A stretch of DNA of 64,000 bases from Vitellaria paradoxa (Eukaryota; Streptophyta; Magnoliopsida; Ericales; Sapotaceae), in contig CM034244.1 in NCBI GenBank assembly GCA_019916065.1, positions 30,193,433 to 30,257,432 of the forward strand. Reading direction: 5' to 3'. Under the pieces are notes generated by a model. It saw only the letters and a list, made by a program, of their open reading frames with translations. It made no database searches and had not been told where the DNA came from. The translations under genes and the position numbers were made by a program. Positions 11,436 to 22,509 of this stretch are shown here, piece by piece. Numbering within the stretch: position 1 is the first letter of the stretch; every line of letters starts with the position of its first letter.

Positions 11436-11828
11436 AATGTTATAAAACAAAACAAAATTCTTCATTTATATATACAAAAACAGTGCAAAACTTAACAAAG
11501 TTTTATATATAGAAGTATGACAAAAAAATAGAAACAAAAACAAAAACAAAAATAAAAAAGTCTCTGATTGATTGGTCGGTCAGCTCCAACAATCAGTCCA
11601 ATCTAGTCTAGAAAGGCCTGCCGACAACGTTCGAGGCTTACAAGGAAACAATAAGCAAATGATTAAACATAAAAAAACATAAATAAATTTATAAAAATTA
11701 ATTAATCTTAAATACAAAAATTAATATTTTGAACCTACGCAGCAAGGCCATAACTCTAAAATAAGCACCTCTTAATCTCGACCATCTCCACTTGAATCGA
11801 CGCCTTTCACGCGTCCATTTCTACCCAG
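11436..11828. other. Non-coding stretch
   Basis: A slightly GC-richer part (about 11565-11640) sits in AT-rich sequence. No repeat termini or coding signature recognised. Confidence 0.35.
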
Positions 11829-12714
11829 AGGGTTTGGAGCATGGAATAGAATGAAATGCGAAAATGAAATGTAGGTGGGAATAGAATGGAATGCTCATTC
11901 CATTATTTGATTGCCAACATGAAAATTATGAAAATGAAATGGACATTCAAATTTTCATAATTTAATTACATATTCTAAACATGATAAAATAAAATGAAAC
12001 GCAATAAAATTATTAAATTTTTTAAGAATTATGAAAATAAATTTTAAATTTAGAACTCAAATATGAGTAAAAGGGGGCTCAGGGGTAAAATTGTCATTTT
12101 ACAACTCGAGTCCGAATTGGGCCAAAACTTTCTTAGTTATTAAGAAACATGCCAATAAATATAATTTAGTCTTTTGGGAAGCTTAGAATATAAAGTTGGA
12201 CATAAAACGTGGCTAAGGGTAAAATAGTCATTTTATGACTCGAGTTTGGATCGGATCAAAATTTTCCTCATTATGAAAATATGTCGATGAATTTTTATTA
12301 GACTTTTGTGAATCTTGAAATACAAATTTAGGTTAAAAAAAAAAGGACCCAATAGTAAAGTAGTTAATTATTTTACGGCTCCAATTTGAATCTAGGCTGA
12401 AAATAAAGTCTAGGAGTAAAAATGATCATTTTACAACCTAAGAAAGTAATTGAAAGAAATTTGTGACTGCAAAGTAAGAACTTCCTTTTTATTTACATTT
12501 TTTTATTTTTTGGATCGAATCTTGATTGGAATGCAATGATTATTCTGCTACTTAAATTGTAGAATATTTTTTCTCACTTGATGTAGGAATAACTATTTCA
12601 AAGAAATATCATTCTAACTTAATTTTTTGATACCAAACATGATAATAAGTTAAAGTGAGAATAGATTCCATTCTACTTCATTTCATTTTCACACGCCAAA
12701 CATAGCATTATTAT
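11829..12714. mobile_element. Non-autonomous DNA transposon, about 0.88 kb, with tandem-repeat interior
   Basis: The left end (GTTTGGAGCATGGAATAGAA) and right end (inverted TTTGGCGTGTGAAAATGAAA) form imperfect terminal inverted repeats rich in GAATGGAAT-type words. The interior from about 12070 to 12440 holds at least three units of about 135 bp that share GGGTAAAAT(T/A)GTCATTTTA and CTCGAGT. No coding capacity. Confidence 0.6.
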
Positions 12715-12865
12715 TTTAAAGTATTAAATCTACAAGTGTTAAACATCATTTTGATTGTTTTTTCTTTTATAATCTATATATATATTTTGTATGGCATTAC
12801 TTTTTTTTTTTCTAAAGATGGAGACTTTAGCGTACTCTAACAGAAAATTTTGTATTCAAAAAAGA

Positions 12866-13152
12866 GAATAAAGTATAAAAATTTTCTCTTACAGTTTATT
12901 CTCAATGTCACTTTAGCCTCGGCCTCGTGTTTCAATTATAACAGTTAAATCCTAATTAACTATTAGTCAAGTAGTAATTTGGTCCTTTTGTCAGCTGTCC
13001 GTTACACACAATTGTTAAACTAAGGGTAAAAAAGTAATTTCGAATTCCTACTTGACCGAAAGTATGGAGATTTAATTGTTACAATTGAAATGTAAGAAAC
13101 TAAAGTGACACCAAAAGTAAACTGTAGAAGGAGTTTTTGTACTTTACCCTGA
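12866..13152. mobile_element. Foldback MITE, about 285 bp
   Basis: Almost the whole element is an imperfect palindrome. The left arm has AAGTATAAAAATT, ACAGTTTA and GTCACTTTAG; the right arm has their inverted counterparts, ending in GTACTTTACCCTG. Low-GC, non-coding. Confidence 0.7.
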
Positions 13153-14330
13153 AAAAAACTAAATTCATGTATGATTTTTTTGGGGGGTAGTAATGTATGA
13201 TGTTATATAAAGTAAACGTTAGGAGTAATGGTAAGACTTTAAAATTTATGAACATTCATTTTGGTGAAATTTTTTTCTTTTTCTTGTAGTACCCTTAAAC
13301 TCCATTAACTACTTACAATTTTAATAATATTAAAAAGGAATTATTTTATAACTACAACATAATTAAATAATGCCACACATTTATATTTTTGTCTTCCATA
13401 ATTGTCCTTTAACTATCTATCACTTTTGCAACTTTTTTGTTTTCTTTAAATACTCCTTAATTAGTTATTATTTATTTAAATACCCTTAACTACTTATTAT
13501 TTTTTATTTGAGTTACTTTTGTTAATTTTTTATCATTTTCTTTTAATTAAAATAAAATTTCAATAAAAATCACACACACTGTGTGTGTTAATTTCTAGTA
13601 TTATATGTAAGTGACCATTTCATTTTTAATTTTTTTTTAATGAGCATAATAATTTACTTAAAATTTATTAAATAAAAACGAAATCAATTTTTAGTTAAAA
13701 AATATAAGACCCAATAAATTGAAAAAAAAATAAAGTTAGTTAACTTTTAAATTAAACCTAATATAAATTTTCCAAAAGAGAGAAACCTTAGCCTGTACGG
13801 TCTTAGCCTAGGTCTTTTTCAACATATTTCCAAAAATTGTGATTGGGTAAATTTATGAACTCAGAACAAAATCTAAAAAATGGGTTGTTTAATTATAAAT
13901 ATTTTACCAGGTACCAACTGTAATGATCAGGAGCAGAACTATTATAATAGGCCATGGTCCTCCAAGTATAGAAAAAATTTATATATATTATATGTAAGTA
14001 TATTTTTAAATATTTTTTTTTTCAAAATGCCTCTTCCAATCTTTTTACATCCTTTTAGATATTAATAAGATAGGAGATTTGATTCTTGAACTAGGTTATT
14101 AATAAGATATGAGACTTAATTTTTTAATAAAGTTATTAATAGTCTAATCTAATAATTGAGTAATTTAATTTTTAAGTGAATTTGTGAATAAGTTTCATAT
14201 ATTTAATTGTATATGAATTTTAAATAAATTAGTTGATTTTGAGATTGAATTTTTAAAATTAGAAAAATATTAAAATTTACAGAAGTTGACTTTTCTTTAC
14301 TAAATTTGTGATTCCATCCTAGTAATGATG
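13153..14330. other. AT-rich spacer upstream of the NAC gene
   Basis: No gene. Holds a short (CA)n/(TG)n pair near 13570-13590 and diverged direct repeats built on TTAATAAGATA(G/T)GAGA at about 14063 and 14100. Composition changes at about 14330, where the probable NAC promoter begins. Confidence 0.45.
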
Positions 14331-14652
14331 ATCAATCGAGCTGATGTTAGATTAGCTGGTTTTGTGCCACTGCATGCTAATGGACTGAGGAGGCAGGTGC
14401 AAGTCATAAGGAAGCATACCTTGGATTGACATGCACCACGGGGGAAACAGGAACGCTGACTGATTCAACAGAAAAGGATGTTTTCCGTTTGGACAACCGC
14501 GTGGAAGTTGCCAACACCTTTCTCAGACAAACACCCCCAAACGACCCAATAATTTATCTTTTCACTCGTTTCCCTCCTCTCACTATCTCTATCTCTTTCT
14601 ATATATGGAGTTCATGGCTGATTCTCCATGGCTTAACTTTCAAATATTTGAG

Positions 14653-14684
<32 letters not shown>

Positions 14685-14737
14685 ACATAGCATTACAGTT
14701 GTGAAAAAACAGAAGAAGAACAACAGCAATAACAATA
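14331..14737 (+). promoter_or_regulatory. Putative promoter and leader of the NAC gene
   Basis: A TATA-like CTATATATGG lies at 14599-14608, preceded by a CT-rich patch at 14573-14600. A W-box-type TTGACT is present at 14285-14290, a little upstream. If transcription starts just after the TATA-like site, the leader carries a small upstream open frame (14614-14685, 23 codons beginning MADSPWLNF) and a CA/TA microsatellite at 14653-14683, both before the main start at 14738. Promoter function is inferred from position and motifs only. Confidence 0.45.
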
Positions 14738-17169
14738 ATGGAGGAAATGCTACCGGGATATCGCTTCTACCCAACTGAAGAAGAGCTCGTTTCATTCTAT
14801 CTTCACAACAAGCTAGAAGGAAAGCGACATGACTTGAGCCGTGTCATCCCTCTACTCGACATTTATCAACTCGAACCCTGGCACCTTCCAAGTAAATCTA
14901 ATTATATATATATATATATTTATATAATTGATTCCTCATGCGTCGTCTTGCTATGTATTTGTAGGGGGATAAGAAGGTATTTTCTTTTTTAGAAGTGCTC
15001 GCATGCGTTCTAGTCACTTCATCTTAGTGGAGTATATTACTCCCTAACATATATACTTGTTTCATGAGAAATCCTTACCTCTCACCTTGAGCCTCTAACT
15101 TCTTATATGATAAGAGTTTAGAACGTACATTCAATTGATATTGGTGCGTGAAAATTAAATTTTTTTTTCCATGGAATAGCTTTTCTCTCTCCATCTTGAT
15201 ATTTTTATTCTTCATTTTAGCCGCTTGACTCCATTCCAAGGTTTTAGATAACGTCATTTGACGTTATTAGTGTTGGGTTGAGCCAAGATTGCAAAACGTT
15301 CCAATCTATAAATCAAAACACAATAAACTAAAAACCTCGTAGAGGATTGGAGGTTGAATTGCTCAAAAGATGGGTTGACTATTTAAAAAATGAGTTGAAC
15401 TAATTTCTTTTTAATCCAAAATTTATTTAATAATTTTTCTTTTGACACTTGGCTAAAGCCCATCACTGCTCGCAGTATAGCTCCGCTGCTAACTGGTGTT
15501 GAAGGGTTTCAATTCCATTACTTAAAAGACCATTGCATTAAATTTTATTTACTCTATACATGTTAGGTGACCATTACTCCAACTGTTGCGGTTATTTAAA
15601 ATCATGCTCAATTGGCAAACTTGGCACGACAATAACATTGATCATTTGCTTAATTACCTAAAACTCATGAATTCAATAACCAGAATTAATCTCTCCAATT
15701 ATTAGAATTAGATTGCTTAAATTGTGTCTCTCCATTTATGGTTTGGTTTGGACTAAAATGTGCTAAAATTGATGGTTTGATTGTTCTAGAACTTTCGGGG
15801 CAGTTGTGCAGAAATGACACCGAGCAATGGTTCTTCTTTGCCCCGAGACAGGAGAGGGAAGCCCAGGGAGGGAGGCCGAACCGGACCATGGCTTCCGGAT
15901 ACTGGAAGGCAACCGGCTCTCCCAGTTATGTCTACTCGTCAGATAACCGGGTGATTGGAGTGAAGAAGACGATGGTGTTCTATCAAGGGAAGGCCCCGAC
16001 CGGAAGAAAAACCAAATGGAAGATGAACGAGTATAGAGCCATCAAAGCAGAAGCTTCCTCCTCTTTCGGTTGTGTTGTCCCAAAGGTAGACATATTTAAA
16101 TTTAATTACTTTATTATTTTTTAAAACACATAATTAAGACAAGATTAAATTTGAGTAAGCAAAACTTTTTTAGATGTTAAAATCTTTTATCTCATACGGT
16201 TTAATTATGCATTTTATTATTAAATTACCTATTTATGAATATTATGTTCAAATACATATATATAATAAAAAAATATACTAAAATATATATATTCTTACCG
16301 TGTCTCATTGCATCCGTATTTTTATTGGATGTCAGCTCCCATAGAGTGTTGCCCGATTTATTGAATTAAAATATAATAGTTCAGACATATTTATGTTTTT
16401 TTAAATTAATAAAATATAAATACATTTAAACTGTTAAGTTTTTGCAAATAATATTGTTGGGAGTTAATATTATTTTTGATACCAGCCTTCTCTCTTTGGT
16501 CTCTATTTCTACGAAATTGTGGTATTTATATATATATATATATATATATATTTCATATATGTGCCCATATTTCTTAAATACTATTTCATCAGAAGAATTT
16601 ACACATCGAAATGATGTCACGAAATTGCAAGCAATTTTATCATTAAAAATGAATGTTAATAATATTAATATACATTTTTATTAGAGTAATTTATTTTATC
16701 AAGATTTATTCATATAATTTATTCCAGAAAACGATGTAATTATTTATGAACTCATCATTCTTAAAATAATAACCCGCTATAGGTATTTTTATTACCTATA
16801 AATATCGTGGCCTTACCATATATATATGTATATATATATAATTTTCCGGTTCATTCGTTTTGTTTTCTAAAAGTGCAAATTTTGATCATTTTTTGTTTTG
16901 CGTGGCGTATGCAGTTGAGGCACGAGCTGAGTTTGTGCAGAGTTTATGTCATATCAGGAAATTTTCGAGCGTTTGATCGACGCCCACTGGGGGCAGAGAC
17001 AAGCCAAACTACGAAGCTTCCCCAGTTCACTCAAACAGGGGAGAAAACAAGCTTATCAGAAAGTTCATGCTCAGGAGAAGAGCTTTCTTTGGAAGCCCCA
17101 CAGACCAATTTGGAGGTGTTCAATGGTCTAGCACCTCCATCGGATTGGGGACAACTTAATTGGCTATAA
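14738..17169 (+). CDS. NAC090-like: NAC domain transcription factor, NAC090-like (three exons, 234 aa)
   Basis: Exons 14738-14891, 15790-16085 and 16915-17169 join at GT-AG borders into one 234-residue frame; AAA (Lys52) is split across intron 1 and intron 2 is phase 0. NAC subdomain A is [18 protein letters not shown] (residues 5-22). EPWHLP (46-51) lies at the exon 1 end. The DNA-binding part has WFFFAPRQ (65-72), [10 protein letters not shown] (86-95), [11 protein letters not shown] (106-116) and WKMNEYR (128-134). Subdomain E is LCRVYV (157-162). The short Ser/Glu-rich tail ends DWGQLNWL and is the presumed activation region. Intron positions, short length and the [21 protein letters not shown] core fit the NAC090 clade, known in Arabidopsis from salicylate and senescence control. 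No stops or frameshifts are seen, so it is probably functional. Start choice: the first ATG in frame with subdomain A. Exact orthology is inferred. Confidence 0.95.
14892..15789 (+). other. NAC gene intron 1
   Basis: 898 bp, beginning GTAAAT and ending TTCTAG. AT-rich with a TA microsatellite near its start. It holds only spurious open frames on both strands. Confidence 0.85.
16086..16914 (+). other. NAC gene intron 2
   Basis: 829 bp, beginning GTAGAC and ending ATGCAG. Contains TA dinucleotide runs at about 16528-16552 and 16818-16840. The open frames inside it are chance. Confidence 0.85.
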
Positions 17170-17712
17170 TTAGAAAAAAAAAAAAAAAAATAGCAAGAAT
17201 GTGTTGTTGTATATTAGAGAAATCAAAAACACATTATCAATCTTTTATCAGAGTAACGCGATAATAACATTAGTGTATTAAACTAATATTTAGTGGGTTA
17301 ATATTTTCAAAATGTTGAAGTTTATAGATGTCTTAAATTACTATGGCAAAACATTGTATCTCTCTATGTATATAAATGAATGGTTAAAATTATACCTATA
17401 AATAACTTTTGTATTGAAGTTATTTTTTACGGGCTTGAAAGTTTATGGAAAATAAGAATGGATTTAGGCAAGCTAGCATAACTTTTAATATCAGTTCGAT
17501 GAAATGAAATCAGGGACTGTTGGACTAAAATTTAACAATACAAATGCATTCACAATGTCTCGACCATAAAAAAAAAAAAGTATAATTATATATGGACTAT
17601 TAAATTCTAATCCAATGACTCCCGACCTCAATATCACTTAACTAACATCAAAAATAATATCAATCTCCCCTTTTTCAAACTCTAAGATGACATTTTGTTT
17701 GTATTTCTATTT

Positions 17713-17749
<37 letters not shown>

Positions 17750-17811
17750 ATTTTATGTGTTTTATGTTTTGAAAATATCAAAAAAAAAAAGAAAAACAGA
17801 AAACATATTTA
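17170..17811. other. NAC 3' flank and spacer up to the duplicated segment
   Basis: A poly-A run follows the stop codon by 8 bp, and a polyadenylation-like context (ATAAATGAATGG) lies near 17370. A minisatellite of TATTTTT units occupies about 17705-17755. No second gene. Confidence 0.5.
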
Positions 17812-18243
17812 ATTTGACCATTTATCTTTTTCAAATTTTGAAATTTTCCTTATTTTGGAATTTGGTTCCTTATATGCAAGAATCGAAAGTGAGTCAAATT
17901 TATTTTGGATTTAAACAAAATAATTAAAAGCAAACTGAAAACCGAATAACCAAATTGAATTAACTGAAATCAAAATTTTTAATTGGATTTTCTATTCTAA
18001 TTCGCTTTTAAAAACTCTAATCTTTATCGGATCAAATCGGCCTAGAAATATTAGTCAGAACTTTAGATGATGGAATTTTACCATGAGAAAACTTTGTATC
18101 ATGATTATAGATGGTGACAATGGCTTCGTGTCATTAAAAATATTCAAAATTTTATAAATTGTAAGTTGAAATCCAACACAACAAAGGCACCCTTGTATGT
18201 TTATGTTTAGTTTTTGAAATTCGATCAATCCAAATCATATGGG

Positions 18244-18412
18244 GTGTGCTTGGAGTTGTATAAAATTGTATAAAAATAATATAAAATAATAAAAATAAAT
18301 GTCTCGTAATTTATGCAGTAAGTGAAAATTTTTAATTTTATTATTTCATAATTTATGTTTGTAAATATTTATAAAGTTTTATTTTATTTTATTTTGAAAC
18401 ACTCCAAATGAA
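18244..18412. mobile_element. MITE family M2, segment A copy
   Basis: Same GCTTGGAGTTGTATAAAATT start and ACTCCAAATG end as other M2 members; partner at 37719-37889 in segment B. Confidence 0.65.
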
Positions 18413-18601
18413 GCCATTATTATTCAATGCTATTTGTTGTACATCACATCATATCTCCCTTGGATTTTTAATTTGAAATGTTCAAACTTGTTATGGGTAA
18501 TCGCTGGCTTCCACAAATATAGTTGTCTAAATCCCCTCCTAAAGCGTCAAACCTGTTTCCAATTTTCCAGTCATCAAAGCTCAAGTCTTCTGATACGTTA
18601 A

Positions 18602-18769
18602 GGGTCTGTTTGGTTTACAATAATTTAATGAAAATTTTTAAAAATCTCTATAAATCTCTGTTAACTTTATATCATATCAACTTTTTTCTCTCATTGCACG
18701 CATTACGAACTCTCCCCAAACCACAATTTATCTCAATTTATCTCATTTTTTCTTACTCCAAACAACCCC
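18602..18769. mobile_element. Tourist-like (PIF/Harbinger) MITE present only in copy A
   Basis: 168 bp with ends GGGTCTGTTTGG and CCAAACAACCCC, flanked by a TAA target-site duplication (18599-18601 and 18770-18772). Segment B has one TAA (38074-38076) and no insert in otherwise matching sequence, so the boundaries are exact. TIR and TAA duplication are the Tourist signature. Confidence 0.9.
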
Positions 18770-18772
18770 TAA

Positions 18773-19877
18773 GTGTGAGATAGGGCGTTAAATTTAGTCA
18801 AAAATTTTTAATTTTTTATCAAAAATTTCTAACTTTTTTTTAATTTTTTAACTTCTACAAATTTTTTTAATTTTTTATAATTTTTATTAATTTTTTAACT
18901 TTTCAATAAATACACCAAACACCTAAAAGTCTAAAATTTGACCTTATTTGCACTAAGATCTATTGACAATACTTGTCCTCAAAAAAAAAAAAATCTATTG
19001 AGAATACTGGTCCCTGATCTTCAAACCATCCATTTGGTAGGCCAAAGAAAGGAACCGTTGGAAATAAATTCAATATATTATCAGTCGAGTTACCATTCAG
19101 AAATTATTAATAAATGACTCTATTAATAAAAAAAAAATTAGATAGAAGGTATCCTAATTTGTTAATTTACATAATACAAGTATAAATATAAATATATATA
19201 CTTATTGAAGAATACATATTAGAGTATAATGCAATACCGGAGAACTTTCCTTGTAATTTTGTATTTACTCTTTCATAATTCAAATGAAAGCTTACTTACA
19301 AAAAAAAAAAAAAAAATCCATTAAAAAGACTAATTAACTAGAGTTATCATCCGAATTAATCAAGTCAACTTGAGGGCAAGGGAAGTCTAGGTTTTGTTGG
19401 GAATTTAGCAACGAATACACAATCGAGAAATAAAAAATAAAGTTCCATTTATATTTGTAAATTTGAAATCAAGAAATTTTAGGCTCTGATTCATCTGGAC
19501 AATTAAAAATTTTAAATTAAATAATTTGTAATTAAATTATATTAAAAATATAATAGACAGAGACTAGTTTATCGAATAATATATGAAAGATTTAAATAAT
19601 TATTGACAAATTAGTGAAGTCTGTTACTTAATTTTTAAAATAACAAGAGCCATTCTTTATTGGAGTCTGAAAGTTTTAATGAGAACTGATGATTCACTTC
19701 AAACCGTTAGATTATAATAATTAAATTAAATCCAACTCCTTCAATTTAACTGACAAAATAAATAAATAAACTTTATCTCTCTTCAAACAAATTTTCTTTA
19801 AAATTAAACTCTCTCAAATTGTAATTGTCCTCCTCCCCACAGCAAAGCCCCTCTCTAGCATGGCTACGATGTTGGGT
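18773..19877. other. AT-rich spacer in segment A
   Basis: Matches 38077-39193 in segment B almost throughout. No coding signal; a few poly-A runs and AAAATTTT words from decayed repeats. Confidence 0.5.
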
Positions 19878-20205
19878 TAGGGATGTAAATGAATAGAGTA
19901 CCCATTTAATTCATAAATTTCGTTATTAAACTCATGAATTTTTTACTTATTATTACCGTTTACTTTTTTAGTTAAAATTCTAAACTCACCCCATTCTAAA
20001 CCCATGAAACTCGTCTTAAACCCACGAAACCCAATCAAGTTATACACATAACTATTGGTTATTGTCGTCCACATACATTTCTTTTTTTTTATTTTTGGTT
20101 TAATATATCAACAAAACAATTACAAAGAAAATTAAATATAAACAAATTTCAATATTTATAGTACAAATTCATTGTTTTATACTTAAACAAAGTAAAAATA
20201 AAAGT

Positions 20206-22504
20206 TGTAATATCCGGTATTTAATTTTGGCTATTTATGTGTTATTTTGGACCAATGAAATATTTAAAATGAGATTAGTTAATTTATTTTATTTTTCTCT
20301 AGGCCGAGTGTAGCCCGAATTAATATTTGCTTGGACAACTAGGCCGAACCAACCCGAGCAGAGTCGAGCCCACTCTTTCTTTTCTCTTTTCTTTCTTTCT
20401 CTTCTTTTCTTTCTTTTTCTCTTCTTTTCTTTTTTTTTTTTTTTTTTTTTCCTCTTTTGGTGGCTGCGTCTTCCAGAACGAGGGAAGTGGGAGAAGAGGG
20501 AAGAGAGAGAAAGGAGATAGAGTAGAAAGAAATTATGATCCAAGAAGGAAGGTAGGCGGACATTAGTACTTCTCAATGCCATGAACGCTGTGATAGTGTC
20601 CATTTTGCGTGATTTCGCTCAATGTAGGAGAAATCGACGCCGAAAGTTTGGAAGCCAAAACTAAAATCTCCTCATTTCTTCTTTTCTTTTTAGATCTGAG
20701 GTAAGTGGGACTCATATATGTGTTCTATGCATTGTTAGCATGATTTTGATATATATATATATATGTGTGTGTGATGATTTTGGTAAATGGTGATATATGT
20801 GCATATATAAATGTGTGTGTGTGTATGTTATGGGTTCGTTCATATATATGCTCAATCTTGTTCATTTTTTAGTCTTGTTGCATGATATTGAGAGATATGT
20901 TGTTGTGGGTTGTGGTATCATTCTTAAGCTTGACATACTTAGATTTTGGTACTTTGTATGCCAAATCGAGCTTGTAACAGCTTAGATCTGCGTTGTAGAC
21001 TGCAGGTCACAAGAACGGGCTTCCTATGGACATCCCGCAGGCTTCCCGTAAGGCTAGAAGGCTCTCAGCATTTTCTCGCGACTCAAAGTGGCCTTCCCGC
21101 ACCCTTCCTGTGCGTTTTAAGCTTCATGTACCCTTCCCGCGCTTTTCCCGTGCCCTTTATGCATCCTTCCCACAAAAAGATATTTTTGACCCGATTTGAG
21201 GTCTTTTTGACCCAGTTTGAATGGCACATCATATATATTAAAATTATGCATATTTTGAGACTATAAAATATCATTATAGATGACTGAGCACATCATGCTT
21301 TTCTTATAATATTGAGATGTTATGATTATTTAACACGATGGAGCATATCATGTGCATGGGATAAGGTTTCATCATCAAGTTAATATTTTGATCATTAATT
21401 AGCCAAGAGTGCCATATTTAAATTGTGACGTGCCGAGGCACATGTTATATATATGGACGAGATTCATGAGTGACAAAATTAATAAAAAGAGATTTTAGAA
21501 ATACCGGATGATCCCCAGTCAATATGTATGACTAGAGCTTAGTTCATTTGGAGTTAGGACGTTAATTATTGGGACGTTAATTATGAGATATGATTATGAG
21601 ATTTTCTCCGGACTGTAGCCAGCCCTCCTTGAGTTAAGTAGACGCCTGACTAGGGGTGTAACAAAGTTCTCTAACAGAAAAGACAGTGGGTGTAACACGG
21701 TTCTCTTGAGTCTTAGTTGATTAAGAGTATAACACGGTCCCCCAACCGCTATTTATACTGATTACCTTGCTTGAGTTAAGTAGATGCCTGACTAAGGGTA
21801 TAACACAATTCCTTAAAAGAAGGGCTAGGGGGTGTAACTCGATGCCCCTGAGTCTTACACCGGTAGGGGTGTAACTCGGTACCCCACTCGATTTATATAT
21901 ATATATATATATATATTGAGATATACATTCGCTATAAGCGTAAACGATGCGGTTGGTAACCCCACGTGTTTTGCTAAGTGTCACCCGTCTCAGGATAAGA
22001 TTGGGGGTAGATGGAGATTAGAGAATATATACTAGCATTACATTCCATCATTTTTCATTACATGAGATTGCATAAATTATTATTATTATGTGTTAAAATA
22101 TTACGATATTAAGATAATATAGTTGTTACATTTATTGATGAGATGTATGAATTATTCTGTTGATCAAAAGCTTGGTCACGAAATAAGAGATATAAATAAG
22201 AACTAGGGTAACTTGATTCTCGAGGTGGAATACGTAGGCAGCTTAGGTTAGAATAGTCTGAGTCCGGTCTTAACTATGGATGGTAACATTTGTATTTAGC
22301 TTTCTTAACTAAGAGTTGAATTATGTTGTTGACAAATGACTAGTGACTTAATCGAACATTATTTTATATGGGAATGAGTAATAATTTTGGATATTTTGAT
22401 AACTTTAACTCAGTATGAATTAATTTGGATTGGATTTTATTATTTATTTTGATTTTTACATTCCCATGTCATCCATCTTGGAAAACTATGTTAGGGGTAT
22501 GACA
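20206..22504 (+). mobile_element. Solo LTR, Ty3-type, 2.3 kb, segment A
   Basis: Begins TGTAATATCCGG and ends GGGGTATGACA, with a perfect 5-bp target-site duplication AAAGT at 20201-20205 and 22505-22509. No internal region is present, so this is a solo LTR left by recombination between two LTRs. The long LTR starting TGTAA and ending GACA resembles the Del/Tekay chromovirus type (inference). It contains a T/C homopurine-homopyrimidine tract (20375-20452), a CTTCCCG-rich section (about 21030-21170), and a repeat array at 21620-21890. Confidence 0.88.
21620..21890 (+). repeat. Degenerate GGTGTAACACGGTTCCCC array inside the solo LTR
   Basis: Six diverged copies of an 18-20 bp word start near 21653, 21688, 21724, 21795, 21829 and 21865. 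They lie in two larger units of about 142 bp, each opening CTTGAGTTAAGTAGA. The array recurs at about 40950-41225 in segment B. Confidence 0.7.
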
Positions 22505-22509
22505 AAAGT

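Noticed and set aside
16442..16684. 80-codon frame between NAC exons 2 and 3
   Set aside because: Inside intron 2, built on a TA microsatellite; the spliced NAC model explains the locus.
20289..20603. Lys/Arg-rich minus-strand frame and its partner at 39586-39912
   Set aside because: Translation of the T/C-rich tract in the solo LTR; the frames differ between the two copies.
20946..21266. Plus-strand frame repeated at 40263-40586
   Set aside because: Conserved only because both copies lie in the duplicated LTR; composition follows the CTTCCCG-rich repeat and not codon usage.
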